Shown here: positions 44,701-56,151 of the stretch, piece after piece
How positions within the stretch are numbered: position 1 is the stretch's first letter
Layout of the letters: each line of letters begins with the position of its first letter
From: Tricholomella constricta
Lineage: Eukaryota; Basidiomycota; Agaricomycetes; Agaricales; Lyophyllaceae
Length of the DNA: 64,000 bases
Reading direction: 5' to 3'
Assembly (NCBI GenBank): GCA_013368375.1
Contig: JAACJP010000032.1
Span: 310,001-374,000, forward strand
Made by a program: the position numbers and the translations under genes
The notes under the pieces: generated by a model
Databases searched by the model: none
The model's input: the letters and a program-made list of their open reading frames with translations, nothing else
Told to the model about the DNA's origin: nothing

Positions 44701-45137
44701 AGCTGGGTCAAACAATGGCGTTGGAGCGGTCGCGCGGGGGATGTCAGAAAGGGAGTAAGGTTGTAAGGGGTTTTCAAGAGATGACCGTGGTAGATGGATG
44801 GGCACTCGAGTGGGAGGAGTCCACGGGGCGAAGGACGGTGATAACTGGGGCGCTGGAGGGGCATGCTCGAAATAAGGGTGCTGGCAATGGGAGCACGCTG
44901 AACGCCCATTTGGATACAGTTCATCCTACAAAGTCGTGAGCAAATATTCCCAGGGAAGAAAGGAATTACTCATACAGTAAAAAATCGGCGACCGCCATCG
45001 CAAATTCGAGGTTCTAAGGCTGCTGGAGCTGGGTGATCACTTAGCGGGTGACCACAGACGCACGTGGTGCCGTCCTCAATATATGATGCTCTACAGCGAC
45101 ATGAGCGACATGGATAGTGAGGTGCTGAGAGAGACAT
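41777..45137 (-). CDS. HECT-like domain protein with N-terminal Cys/His motifs
   Basis: Starts MSLSAPHYPCRSCRCRASYI with C-x2-C-x-C and then TTCVCGHPLSDHPAP. Exon 2 repeats the theme (RSACSHCQHPYFEHAPP), suggesting two zinc-binding units. Ser/Pro-rich linkers follow. The C-terminal half has GEGIGDGPATSTWAALLQL, YTPLLIPGLVPSPDDILAFK, TYGLIIRLTLLHGHQILPVS and SGPQILINFINTFSPAQII. After a short intron it has GCHTHVCSQTMDFLINDGTK and TPFDRWFATVIDTPADEY. This layout matches an Agaricomycete family with a divergent HECT ubiquitin-ligase domain. The Cys in THVCSQT is my candidate active site (HECT: HTCFN-like). Introns join in frame as far as checked. HECT assignment is tentative. Confidence 0.5.
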
Positions 45138-45842
45138 GGAAAAGCGACGAAAAAGAGAATGAGAAAAAGAGGAAACGACCGGCTGCTCCAAAAGCAGAGC
45201 CCCAAGATAATCGTCAGGTCAAAGACAGCTGCATATCGCCTAAGAGCATCATTTGCATCCAACGTAGGTCAACCTCTAATCGAAGTGGAACCAGTAGTCT
45301 TTCATGTTGGTGATTACATTACGAAAATGGGAAGAAAGGAGCACAAGGTCAACAACAGCATCAAAGTGAACCGTGGGAAGTTCAACGTCTGAAGTCTGAA
45401 AGCGAAAGTCTGAAAGCTTTGATCAAATCGATCCTTTTCAAGGTCAAAAAGGGTTTTGTCCGGTCAGGACCTTCAAACTCGACGATACAGTCTGCTACTC
45501 CAAATTCCTTCAATGCTTCATTGCTGCAAACAACGTGGACTGCCATTACTTTAAGTCGGCGCAGCGTATACCGCAGCGCGCGGGCACACACCCAAGTGGC
45601 TAGAGCAAGCACAGAGGTTCCTCTGGAACCTATGATACTTCGAGAAATTCCAGGACTAATGCATCTCAATGGACCTTACCAGAATCTGTTCACGATGGAT
45701 AAAAGGAAAAAAGACTTCAGGGATATAATACAATATAAGTATCTTGGGCCAACTTGATGAAATCTAGGAAATGTCGGCCTTCTTCCTCACCATGGTGTCT
45801 TCCAGGCTCTCTTCTTGCGGCCCAGGCGCCATGCTCCTCTGC
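45138..45842. other. intergenic region
   Basis: No supported gene. Confidence 0.35.
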
Positions 45843-47527
45843 CTAGTAGCATTGTCCATTCTCCTCATATCTCTCTTCTTCCGAGTCGTATCCACCCACC
45901 TCGTCCCCGTCGTCCTCAGCGTCTTCGTGTCCATACTCCTCATAACACCGGTACCACTCCTCTCGCCGTCTGACCTCCTCGGCATGATCGACCGTCGTCA
46001 AGCTATACAAGTACGCCTGTCAATGCCAAGTTTGTCAGGGACCCAATATAAAGAAATCAAAGGACACACCCAATAGCTCTTATACTTGACACCGTCCACA
46101 TACAAATTACCGTGTCCGCCATTCTCAAATCGCTTATCGATCCTCTCGACCTCCTCGTCTCTCAGCACCTCCTTCGAGAGATGACACATGGGGCCTCTGG
46201 TGCCGGATTCGTGGTGGCCGCACTTTGCTTCCGTGCGAGTCGACATCTCGTCAAGCGTATGCGGCTCCTCGTCTGTTGTTTCCTCCTCTTCGTGCTCCAC
46301 TGAGTTCTCCATGAGCCCCCACAGATCCTCCATCGTGTACTCCTCCTCGGGCAGATCCACCACAGCTATCCGCCTCAACTCCTCCTCCATCACCCCCGTA
46401 GACTTCAGCCCCGCCGCAATCTCCATCCTCCGGTGCACCGCGTCCTCGTCCTCGTCCTCCCCCTCATCATCGGAGTCCTCATCAAAGAACGACGTCGTCA
46501 CGTAGACGCAGATCGACTCGGACTCGGGTTTGTAGACGGAGTTTTCGTCTTGCGTGGAGTCTGTTGCCCATTCTTTTTGAGAGTCGGCGGAGCAGCCCTC
46601 CGTTTCCTCGTCCTCCTCCGTCTCCAGCTCGTCCTCACTGTTTCCCGCCCCAACAGTGTTGTCGTCGGCATCAGCGTAGTTATCATCATTGTCGAGGTCA
46701 TTCCCATCCCGCACGTAAACGTCACCCTCGGTGTCCTCAGGGAGCGGGACGAGGTAGGCGGGGAAGCCGTCCCCCTCAATCTCAGGGAGAAGGACGAGAT
46801 AAGCCAGGAAATCGTCCTCTGTATCATCTGATAGCGGGACGAGGTACGCCGGGAAATCCTCCTCGCTCTCTTCAGGGATAGGCGTGACAAGGGCGAGACC
46901 GAAGTCATCAGTCATCACCCACGACAGACGACAGTGTTGTGAAAAGGATATGTGCTTCTTGCGTAATGGTGGTAATCGTTGTACAGGTACGTGAACTCGA
47001 TTACGGTCCAGCCAGGAAATTATACTGTTCTGTTGCGGCTGACATTGTAGGGGTGTAGTAGTACATGGGGCTGACACTGGCGTAGGTTGCGAACTGCTCA
47101 GCCTCTCGACATGTTCTGCACAAGGATGCGGGGTGCGAGCTAAGAATGCTGGCGGGACGGGACAGGATGGAGAGGAGAGGGGGTGCACGTGGTCGGAGGA
47201 GTGGAGGAGGGGCAGGGAGCAATGTCGGGACTTCGAGGTGCGTGGTGGAGAGAGGGATCGCAGCGGCACGGGTCGTCGGTGGTGGTGTACAACTCCTTGA
47301 ACAACGACAAGAGTGCCTGATGGCAGAAACTGGTGCATTGAAGGTGGCGTAGTAGACGACGCTGGGCTGTCTGGAGGTTCGTCGTGGGGTGTTTCGGATT
47401 GCGGTTCGGTGTCAACGACCTCGTCTTGATCCTCTGGTGTCGAAATGCTCTCATCCTGTGTCTCATCAGGATCGACTACAGTATGCTCCGAGACATTGCT
47501 CGCGGCGTCTGTGAAAGTGTGAGGCAA
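45843..47527 (-). CDS. acidic repeat-containing protein of unknown function
   Basis: A long first exon begins MPHTFTDAASNVSEHTVVDP. One intron (donor gtgtgt after KYKSYW, acceptor cag) joins AYLYSLTTVDHAEEVRRREE, and the protein ends EEERYEENGQCY at 45843. It is very rich in Glu/Asp (e.g. DEDSDDEGEDEDEDAVHRR). Three near-repeats of EEDFPAYLVPL / DDFLAYLVLLP / GDGFPAYLVPL lie in the middle. About 58 residues around HVERLSSSQPTPVSA are encoded by a dispersed 170-bp repeat that recurs at 54.7 kb, so part of the ORF is exapted repeat or the model includes an unspliced insertion. No domain is recognised. Confidence 0.5.
46936..47110. repeat. dispersed repeat, copy 1
   Basis: gttgtgaaaaggatatgtgc through cagcctctcgac. 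It is strongly similar, with a few substitutions and short indels, to 54699-54866 in the same orientation. This copy lies inside the acidic-protein exon. Confidence 0.85.
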
Positions 47528-47986
47528 GGACGATGACGGGCGATGAGTGATGATGCATTGGTATCGGCGTTAAAGTCGCGCTGGATGCCTTTCTGTGACG
47601 GGCGATGGCGGAGCGGTTGACGAAGCGGCAGAGTCAGCTGATGGCCTTTCTGGTGGCTTCGACCACCGCCTGGAGCTGCGCCAAGATCGTCGTGAGCAAC
47701 CAATGGAATCAATGTGCTCATGGAGCTTGCGGGGTTGAGAATATCCTCCTATGCACGGATTCACGGCAGGAGCGGCGTGATGGGTGGGCTCAGTGTGGTA
47801 TAAGGCAAACGACGAGCTGAGCCCAGCTGCAGGTGATGCCACGCAGGAAGAATTCTGGCCCATTTACTCACTGTAAGTTGATGCAGGAAGGGCAAGTGTG
47901 AAGCGCGAATCCAGATCTAATTGTCGTGGGTATAGGGCTTGTCATCGTACGAATAGGGTGTGTCATCGTAAGAGTCAGAGCTGTCA
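47528..47986. other. spacer upstream of the hydrophobin
   Basis: No supported gene. atggcctttctggtggcttc near 47640 echoes atggccctcctggtggcttc at the start of the hydrophobin (48006), so a small duplication of its leader region is possible. Confidence 0.35.
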
Positions 47987-48475
47987 ATGCCCTTGCCAAT
48001 GAGTATGGCCCTCCTGGTGGCTTCTACTCCCACTTACCAGTGCAGCTCCGGTAACCAGCAGTGCTGCAACAGCGTCCAAAGCGTACGGCGATATTTCATA
48101 TGATCAGAATAATACTGTGCTGCCCACGGCTCTACGACGAACAGGCTGGCAGTGGGAACGCCGCTGCATTGCTTGGCGTTCTCAATATTCCTGTCCAGGG
48201 TGCCAATGTTCCCATTGGCTGTGAGTATTGTCATCGGAAATTGCGTTGGGTAATACTTGCTGACTTGGATGTGACGCCTTGCGCGTAGTGGACTGCACCC
48301 CCCTCTCCGTCCTCGCCGTCGCTGGCAACTCCTGCAACACGCAAACTGTCTGCTGCGAGAACAACAACTTCGTGAGCGCTTGCAAAATACTAACGTCCGT
48401 TCTACGATGCTAATGAATTCATTTTAGAAGGGTGTCGTTGCCATCGGTTGCACTCCTATCAACGTCAACCTTTGA
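47987..48475 (+). CDS. class I hydrophobin with a very short leader
   Basis: Small amphipathic surface protein. Four exons: 47987-48082, 48145-48220, 48289-48371 and 48428-48475; introns gtacgg..cag, gtgagt..tag and gtgagc..tag. Mature part: CSSGNQQCCNSVQSAGSGN, ALLGVLNIPVQGANVPIG, LDCTPLSVLAVAGNSC, QTVCCENNNF, KGVVAIGCTPINVNL. All eight Cys are present in the class I pattern C..CC..C..C..CC..C. The leader (MPLPMSMALLVASTPTYQ) is only about 18 residues, against the usual 25-30 or more with a propeptide. Either the true first exon is farther upstream or the secretion signal has been eroded. Confidence 0.8.
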
Positions 48476-49299
48476 GCTTGCTAGTGCATCGCGTGGTTAT
48501 CACGGACACTCTGTTGCATCGTAAAATGCTTCTCTTAATGGATTCAGATACACGCCAAAGGAATGCAAGTCTCTCTCACCATGAGAAACGATAAGGAGAG
48601 GGATGTTTACACAGCAGACTCTGCCTCTCCGATCGTCAACACAGTGAACGCTAAGACGAACACCGTCTGCTACGAGAGCCACATTCTCATAGCAAACCAT
48701 CAGCTCACAGGGTGCTGAATACTCACCTCGAGAGCGGTGTTGTGCACGTTGGAATGCCGAGTGGAGCGTGTGGGGCGCCTACCAAGGGTAGTGGTGGTGG
48801 GATGGATGGAGGAAGTGAAGGCATGGGCGAGGAGACCGGCGCAGATGAGAAACCCCAACGATGCTACAGTTGCCCCGCCCGCTCTGGACCGCGCATACCC
48901 GTTCCTCATACTCATCCTTACCCATCGACTTGCATCCTCAGCACATTGCGTCTGCTCAGAGCCTGGATTTCTGCGATTTCTTCGATTACTGGATCACAGA
49001 CACAGGCACAGACGGGTCACGCAGACGCAGACGCAACATAGGCAGGTGCAGGTGGGACTCTCTCTCACTGGCCACAGCGGGGGGAGGAAGCAGGTGAAAA
49101 TCACGCAGCTATGGAGATGGCACTGCCTCTCCAGTTGTGACTCCGACCTTGCTCCTTTATCCCCTTCGTTTCCGCCTTCTTCTCGTCGGGCTTGAACATG
49201 TCGTCCTAGTCTACAAGAATCGAAATCCACCCCCAAAAAGAATAAGAAATATAGACGACACTTCAGCAAGAAGCACCAAATTGAAAGCATTGAACGGAA
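48476..49299. other. intergenic region
   Basis: No supported gene. Confidence 0.35.
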
Positions 49300-50585
49300 T
49301 CACGCCGCGCCCGTACCCGCGCCCGCAAGGTGCCGCAGTGCACAAACCTGCACGCGGCCCAGGCGCTCGTGGAGATCCCAGTACGGGGCTGCGCGAGCGC
49401 GGGGCGGAGAATTTTGAACAGGTGGCCTTTGACTGTCCTTGGGGACGTGCGGCTGCGTTACGCCCGGACGAGCGCGAGGTATTCGAGCGTGAGGGGGGTG
49501 AGCAGGAGGGTTGGTTTGCATAAGTGGAAGTGTGGGAGCTTGGATGGCCGAGGAAGGAGAAGGAAGGGGGGAAGAGGAAGGAAGCCCATGGAACAAGGCA
49601 GCGTTGTCGAGCACCCCTTCGGTAGGCATCACTGCCTCTGTACCAGTTTTGGCGAGGCATCGTGCGATGTCGCTGGAGAGGAGGATATTGCCGTTCGCGA
49701 AGACGGGGACGCGGACGGCGGCTTTGACGGCGCGGATGTGGTCCTAGGAGGCGAGGCCCTGTGGGTGGATTATGGTAGGTCAGTGCGGGCGAGGGAGGAA
49801 CCAAAGAGAGGGCGAAAAACGCACGTTGTTGTGCCCGCGCTGCTCAAAGTGCAGCCATGGCAGGTGAGGATCTGGGCGCCGGAACGTTCAAGCATTTGTG
49901 CTCAGGTGACGGTGCGCTCCACCTCTGGAAAGTTGCGGAACACTGCGGTAACAGGGACGAAGAGGTCGTTGTGGAGGGCGTTGGCTGAAATGGACATTGA
50001 GCATGCAGAGGTGAGAAAACAAAATCCCCCTCGTTCATTAGAAAGGCGCCTGACCGCGCCGTGCGATCTCCTGGGGGCATCCGAGGTGAAGTCGATGGCT
50101 GCGGCATGGTGATGTTCAGGGTAGTTGGCGTCGAACTGAGTGATGATCGATGAGGGGCCGGTCTGTGTCGGAGGAGGACGGGAAAGAGAGGGCGTTTGCT
50201 TCTGCTGAGGCGATGTCGAAGTATATTGTTCACGGTACATGTATCGTGCCTGCGAACATCTTAAAGAGAGTAAGACTTTGCGAAAGGAGGATAGACGGGG
50301 CCGGACCTTGACATCTTGGGTGGGTAGACTACTTGTTAAACAGATTGGAGAAGTATATTGAAGTACGGGTGGCGGAAGCAAACCTGTACGCCATATCATT
50401 AGTGAGTTAACGAAGCCCCTGTATTGGTGGTCAGTTTCTGTGTAAGGGTTGAGAAGAGACAGAAGTAAAAGCTCACTCTGGTCAACCACCGGCGCCACAG
50501 CATAGTCCTTGGGGCCCCCACGCACCTTACAGTAAAACTCCCTCCAGTTTCGGCCCAGCTTCCTGTGTCCGTTCCATGGGTATTT
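49300..50585 (-). pseudogene. tRNA-dihydrouridine synthase (DUS1-type) relic
   Basis: Minus-strand pieces follow DUS1 order. They are EFYCKV and GGPKDYAVAPVVDQSE (FMN-binding start), ARSGAFLMNEGDFV (RRGHYGAFL equivalent), ANALHNDLFVPVTAVFRNFP, then MLERSGAQILTCHGCTL, HIRAVKAAVRVPVFANGNIL, LAKTGTEAVMPTEGVLDNAA, LTLEYLALVRA then TAA, and VKGHLFKILRPAL. The catalytic NLGCPQ segment with its Cys is not readable. Several frame changes and a nonsense codon show decay. The enzyme would reduce uridines 16/17 of tRNA. The long plus-strand ORF 49330-50112 is the antisense of this relic. Confidence 0.75.
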
Positions 50586-52284
50586 TTGCGAGTTGGGGCT
50601 GGATCCAGATGTTAGACAAGAACGGCAGGTCACAGAGCTCGCGCAGAGGCGCCCAGCATTCAGAATTGTGGAGGAGAGATGGCGGAAAGTATCGGCAAAA
50701 TTTGGTGCTGTTGTGCAACGCCGCGTCCGTTTCAATGAATGTAGCATCTTGGGAAAAATTCTCCTCGCCCTCGGTCTTTCTCTTCCTTTTTAGCACCACG
50801 CGCACTTATACGGGTCCTTGATCTCTTCCACCTTTACCTACTTCCGCTGGCTTGCTGTGTGCATGGCGCGCACCTCTCGGTCAGACATCGAAACAAAAAC
50901 ATTCTGATCTCTTGCGCTGGAATCGGGAGGCGCTTAGTATCTCAGGACGCTGATGCATCGCTTCTAGTGCACAAAGCATTCTGACATCGCCATGGGTTCG
51001 CTCATGTACGTTTGGGGCTTTTTGATACAACATCCGGTTTTGGCGACAACTTCGCATCTTCCAGCAGCGCAGTCGATTGATAGGCGGGATGGAACCGCGA
51101 GGACGAGGGGCTTATATCGCAGTTTACGTTGTCTGTGAGGCTGCCCTGATTCATGTTCGAGACGTCGATCACTTGGGTGGTGGTGGCTGCTCTCGGTCTC
51201 TGTCTGTCGCTAAAGGCATGGGTTGCTTCAACGTACGATCATCGAGGGCCCCTCATCTGTGTCTGCCGAAGACTGTTTCATAGACATGCACGCATGCATA
51301 ATGGTAATCCGACGAAGAACCGCGTAGAGCAAGAGCCGTAGGTTGAATCCTCTGTACGATCGCTGTGCTCAGAATCTATACCGATCTCTACTCCGCATCT
51401 ACCCATTTGATGAGACCGGTCCACGCTGCCCTTGGTGAAGGCCCTAGAGACGTTGACCTCCTGTATATCAATCATGCACTGGTGCAAATTCAAGTCCGAG
51501 CTTCAGTGGATACTGAACGCTATTGTGGTCGGCTCCCTCGCTATGTCGCTCCCCCTCGGCTTAGCACCCTTTCAAGTCACCGAACGAATTTGCCTGCCAA
51601 CTGTTACAAACTCAGTATCCATGCCGCTTCCTTGTTCTTCGTTTTATTTCAAAGGTCTACAATCAAGGATACTGTTTGTTCTACAAGTTCCCACTGCAAG
51701 AAGCAGTTCGCACTGGGATCGTCCCCGCCGCGACTAAGTGCGACGGCACAGGAGGTCCTCGGTGTGCAGCCCAGCCGCTAATGCTCCCAGCATGAGCATG
51801 AATCCCGGCTTTGTAACTCTCATCCAGCGGGCTACGGTGGACCTCTATCGCACGCTCTATCTCTCTCCCTACCTACACACCGCATCCCACAAATTACAGC
51901 CTCGCCCCGCCTCGAATCCTAGCCATACACCCACCATTGCACTTCCAGATTATCTCTACAGTTCTCCTAACTATCTTAGTTCACGAGCGTCATGATTCAG
52001 ATAACGGGTATCCACTTATTGCCACATAGATCTACTAGAATTCCGCTTCACATGATAGACTTTCAAGTTTTCTTTTCTCCTTTTTACATACTGATAAGAA
52101 CCCATGTATTCATCTCATTTACTCGTTGAATCAACTCAAGTGTTTTCCTACTTGATTGATTCTAAGTCTTATTCTTGCTTACTTCTCAGTCTTCTCTCGT
52201 CATTCTCAATCGAGTATTAACAACGGGGTGCCAGCATGAACACAAGCAAACATGTGCGAAAGGTGCGTCGTCAACCTCCTAGAA
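50586..52284. other. intergenic or decayed region
   Basis: No assignable gene. A plus-strand stretch near 51650-51780 reads YNQGYCLFYKFPLQEAVRTG then KCDGTGGPRCAAQPLMLPA, which looks coding-like but is unassigned. Confidence 0.3.
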
Positions 52285-52292
52285 TATAAAAA
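52285..52292 (+). promoter_or_regulatory. TATA box of the trypsin-like gene
   Basis: tataaaaa, followed by a CT-rich tract (ttcccccctccttctgcatctc), typical of basidiomycete core promoters. A 5' UTR intron probably precedes the ATG at 52532. Confidence 0.5.
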
Positions 52293-52531
52293 CCTAGCAA
52301 CTGACTGTTCCCCCCTCCTTCTGCATCTCATAAACCACTTTGCGATTGGAATTCCACTTCCATCTGCAAACCTTTTTACTGCTACTGCCCATCTTTCAAC
52401 TTGAAAGCCTTTTGAAACGTCTGACGAAGAAAAAAGTGAGTGGTACCAGTTACACCCCTCGATTGTTCCACTAACGAGCTCTTTCTCTTTTTCCTTCTTC
52501 CGCAGTCATTGGCCTCTCGGATGCGGACCTT

Positions 52532-54574
52532 ATGGCTCTCAAATTCCTCGGCCCTAGTGAGTAACCTCTGTTCTGTCAAATGTTTAATCCCTTACTTATT
52601 GTCACGCCCTTAGGAGCACCTCAACGGGTTGCCAAGTTCATGGCGACGATCAAGGAGATTCCTGAGCAGTTTGACTGTGAGCAACTTGCTTTACTAGCCT
52701 CTACCTATAGCACACGCTGACCCAACCTCCATCTTTAGGGGTCACGGCGTTCCAGGTGCAATGTTTGAGTGACAATGAAAAATACCATCCAACTGGTCCT
52801 GCGACTCCCTTGCCCACGCTCAGCGATACTACGATTCTCTCGAACTGCACCGGGACAACAGCCGCTGAGCCAGACCTCGTCTCGCCCTTCGAAGCCACGC
52901 ACTTCTTCACCGGCATCTCGCACGATCCTCCTGCTCTCTTGCAGCGTTCCGATCTCACTCTGCGTCCATTCGTGATCCCTTCGGGCAGGCACTCGACTAT
53001 CCCTGAGAAGAAGGTCCACGGACTTGTCCACAAGGTGTTGAGTAACCAGTTCTGGAAGGAAATTGTTGCTCCCGATATCATCCTAGTTCTCAAGGACAAG
53101 TCTCGCGGCATCCGCGTCTCTACCATGGTGCCGGTCCGCTTCTCTACGTGCGATCGCGACGGCAAGGACGTCTTGGACGACTATGTCGTCCTCTGGATCT
53201 CAGTCTATCCCGGCACCACCAAGGAGACGGCCTGCCGTGACACCAACACGGACATCCTTGCCATCCTTGCCAAGCATGGCATCCAGGACGCCGCAGTCTA
53301 CTGGATAGAAGGCAAAGTCCAGCGACTCGTTGGTCCGCCTCCCATGATGCCCGTTGTCCGTGACACTAACCCCACTCACTGGATCCGCCGAGCTCTGACG
53401 GCCCTCGTGGGCATCCCCCTCGCCGCAGATCAGTTGGCCGACCAGGATGCGCAGGGCACGCTCGGTTTATACTTCCACGAGGGCAAGGACCGCCACGGCA
53501 ACAAGAGTAAGCGTGTCATGGCTGTGACAAACAAGCACGTCGTCTCCAACAACACAACGACCGACTATCAGTACTCTGGACGGCCTGGTGCACCCAAGCA
53601 GCTTATCCGCAACTGCAACGGTCGTCGGTTCCAGAAGATCGTTGACGAGACACGCGCGATGGTTGCCACCAAGCTCGACGATGCTAAGTTCTTTGCTGAG
53701 CAGATTGCGGAACTAGCTGCAAAGTTGGGAGCCCCCGATTACGACGAGGAAGACGCGGTGGACGACGACAAGGACAAGCAGAGGAAGGAGGCGGACTTCG
53801 AGAGGGCCAAGTATGACGTCAAAACTCTAGACGACTTCCTCAAGCTGCTCAATTCTACCTGGAGCGACAACTTACAGCGCATCGCCGGATACGTCGATTG
53901 GGCGCCCAAAATCGCCAAGGACGTCGACCATCACTGCTATACTCGTGACATTGGTGTCATGGCGCTCGAAGAGGACAAATTCATGCCATCGTTCAAAGGC
54001 AATCATGTTTATCTTGGTGCGTATTCTGCTTAGCCTTTTTTTATCTTTGTTTAATCTGGAACCATGAAATCTCTGTTTAGCTGGCAAGTACACCCGCGCG
54101 GAGATCAATACGTTTTTCTATCCCAATGCCGCCAACTCACTGGTCTTCAATTACCCGAAAAATCATCTCTTCCCACTTTTGGGCTGGGTCGACACCGCAG
54201 GCTTGGCGAATTCCTACGTCATGGACGACCAAGGTAACCCTTGCTTCATAGTGGCCAAGCACGGGCAGACGACCGATCTTACCTTTGGTCGCTACTCGGA
54301 GTTGGAATCATACCATTGCGACGAATTCGAGCACGACTCCTGGGAGGTCGCCGTCTTCAACTACGACAAGAAGAGCGGCAACTTCTCTGACCACGGCGAC
54401 TCTGGGTCCATCATCTTCAACGCCGAAGGCAAGATCGTCGCCTTGTTGCATTCTAACATGCCCAAGGGATTGTATAGCCACGTCACGTATGGCGCGCCTG
54501 GTCACTTTGTCTTCGATCAAATCAAGGAACACTACCCGGACGCCGACTTTGCCTGCTTGAGCTTCGACGCCTGA
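52532..54574 (+). CDS. trypsin-like peptidase candidate, Agaricomycete family
   Basis: Starts MALKFLGP. Short introns at about 52559, 52677 and 54016 (GT..AG) join in frame with RAPQRVAKFMATIKEIPEQF, WVTAFQVQCLSDNEKYHPTG and AGKYTRAEINTFFYPNAANS. About 600 residues. Likely chymotrypsin-fold triad: His in RVMAVTNKHVVSNN, Asp in YTRDIGVMALEEDK, Ser in DHGDSGSIIFNAEGKIVALL. A charged coiled-coil insertion (KLDDAKFFAEQIAELAAKLG ... DKQRKEADFERAKYD) separates His from Asp. The N-terminal 250 residues have no fold I recognise. There is no signal peptide, so it is probably intracellular. Substrate is unknown, and peptidase activity is inferred from motifs only. Confidence 0.65.
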
Positions 54575-54698
54575 AGTCGAAGTTTCGCCTCCATCATCAC
54601 TGTCCTTTCTCCTCGTCTCTTTCTCCTCGTCTCTTTCTCCATTCTTCGTTGGCTCCAAATGCGTGTTTTCCACGATCGATTAGCTGCGAACGTTGGGC

Positions 54699-54866
54699 GT
54701 TGTGAAAAGGATATGTGCTTCTTGCGTAATGGTGGTAATCGTTATACGCGTATGCGAACTGGATCACGGTCCAGCCAGGAAAATATACTGTTGAGTTGCG
54801 GCTGACATTGTAAGGGCGTACATGGGCTGACACAGGCGTAGGTTGCGAACTGCTCAGCCTCTCGAC
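54699..54866. repeat. dispersed repeat, copy 2
   Basis: Matches 46936-47110 over its length (gttgtgaaaaggatatgtgc ... cagcctctcgac), same orientation, in non-coding DNA 130 bp after the trypsin-like gene. Confidence 0.85.
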
Positions 54867-56151
54867 GCGCCGGGATACGTGTACGTGTATGAGGTGCACG
54901 CAGGAACGCTACTTGCTTGCAGACTCTGTGCTTTCGGCAATCTTGCCTGCGTTTTACTGGACACCATCTTCATTTTCATAGCATACCAATGTATTGGAAC
55001 TCTTGGACCAAGGCGTCATTTCCCACATATGGACGAAAAAGCGCAAAATTGTCGAACTCGTGCTGACTTCGTCTAGCTTCAATCTCGCTGCTCAAGCTTT
55101 CTTGTATCAGTACGGTTTGTGATGTAGTGGAAGTACGTCAATGTAAACGATTCAGAATGAAATGTGAACGAACGAAGATACCCTGAACGCCGCTCAATTT
55201 ACTTTGAGGCTTGGGCCAGTAAGAGATGCGAGTGATAGGAGGGCTCCGGAATTGGCAGTAGTGAGTGTGAAGACCGAAATGACGGAGCAATGCAGTGTAA
55301 AATTATTGAAATGGGGAAAAGCGACTGAAAGAGGCTCAACTCTTCCGCACCAGATTAGTACGTGCTGAATCAGTAATTGATGAGGTTGTTATCAAAATGA
55401 ATGACGCAGATGAATGACCCATGCAAAGTTATTGCGATGTTTTGGGAATGTGAGGGAAGCGATAAGGCGTTCTTGACAGAAAATTAGGCCCTAGAAGCGA
55501 GTAACGTTGTGAGAATGGAGCCACATCGAAGAACGATAAGGAAATGGAATTCTGGACGCTGTTGAAGTTGTACCGCATCTACGAGGTCTCGGAAAAATAG
55601 AATCACGGACCCGAATCTGTCGGACACGTAGGGGAAACAACGCATACCATGTCGCCGCATATCGTTTCGCGTAAGACGGGGTATTGTGTGATTACTGGAA
55701 GCAAGATCAGTTACTTTCCCATCATTCCCGACGCAAACCAGCCTGGTCGTAACATGGCATTTTTCCGGGGTGCGGGAGGCGCGGTGAAGTGGTTACTCCC
55801 AGGAGAGGAAAGAAGCCATGGTTATAAAAGAGACGAGTGAAATCGACAAGTAGCGAGGGTGCGACAGAGCAAGCTATGATCGAGTCAGTATAAATGCATC
55901 GCAGTCCTGCTTGTCCATACCTTACATATCTTCTGTTCTTGTCAATCCGGCAATGTGTCAAATGCGAGTGCTTCATCAGACCTAATGGCCCTCGAACTCG
56001 CTTAGCCGGCCCCAGTTCCATTCTTCCCGTCATGGACCTGTCAGACGGAAGAATGGAAGGAATGGGGGACATTGAGCGCCTATATATATTTATAATGTCA
56101 AGCAGCGCTTTCACAGAGTGCGAAAACGTCCGGCTCTGCGGAAATCTCGCG
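54867..56151. other. intergenic region upstream of lectin copy 4
   Basis: No supported gene. tatatatattt at 56082-56092 is a possible TATA element for the lectin. Confidence 0.35.

Noticed and set aside
49330..50112. 260-residue plus-strand ORF
   Set aside because: It is antisense to the DUS1 relic, whose minus-strand peptides match a known family. The plus translation has skewed Arg/Gly composition and no motif.
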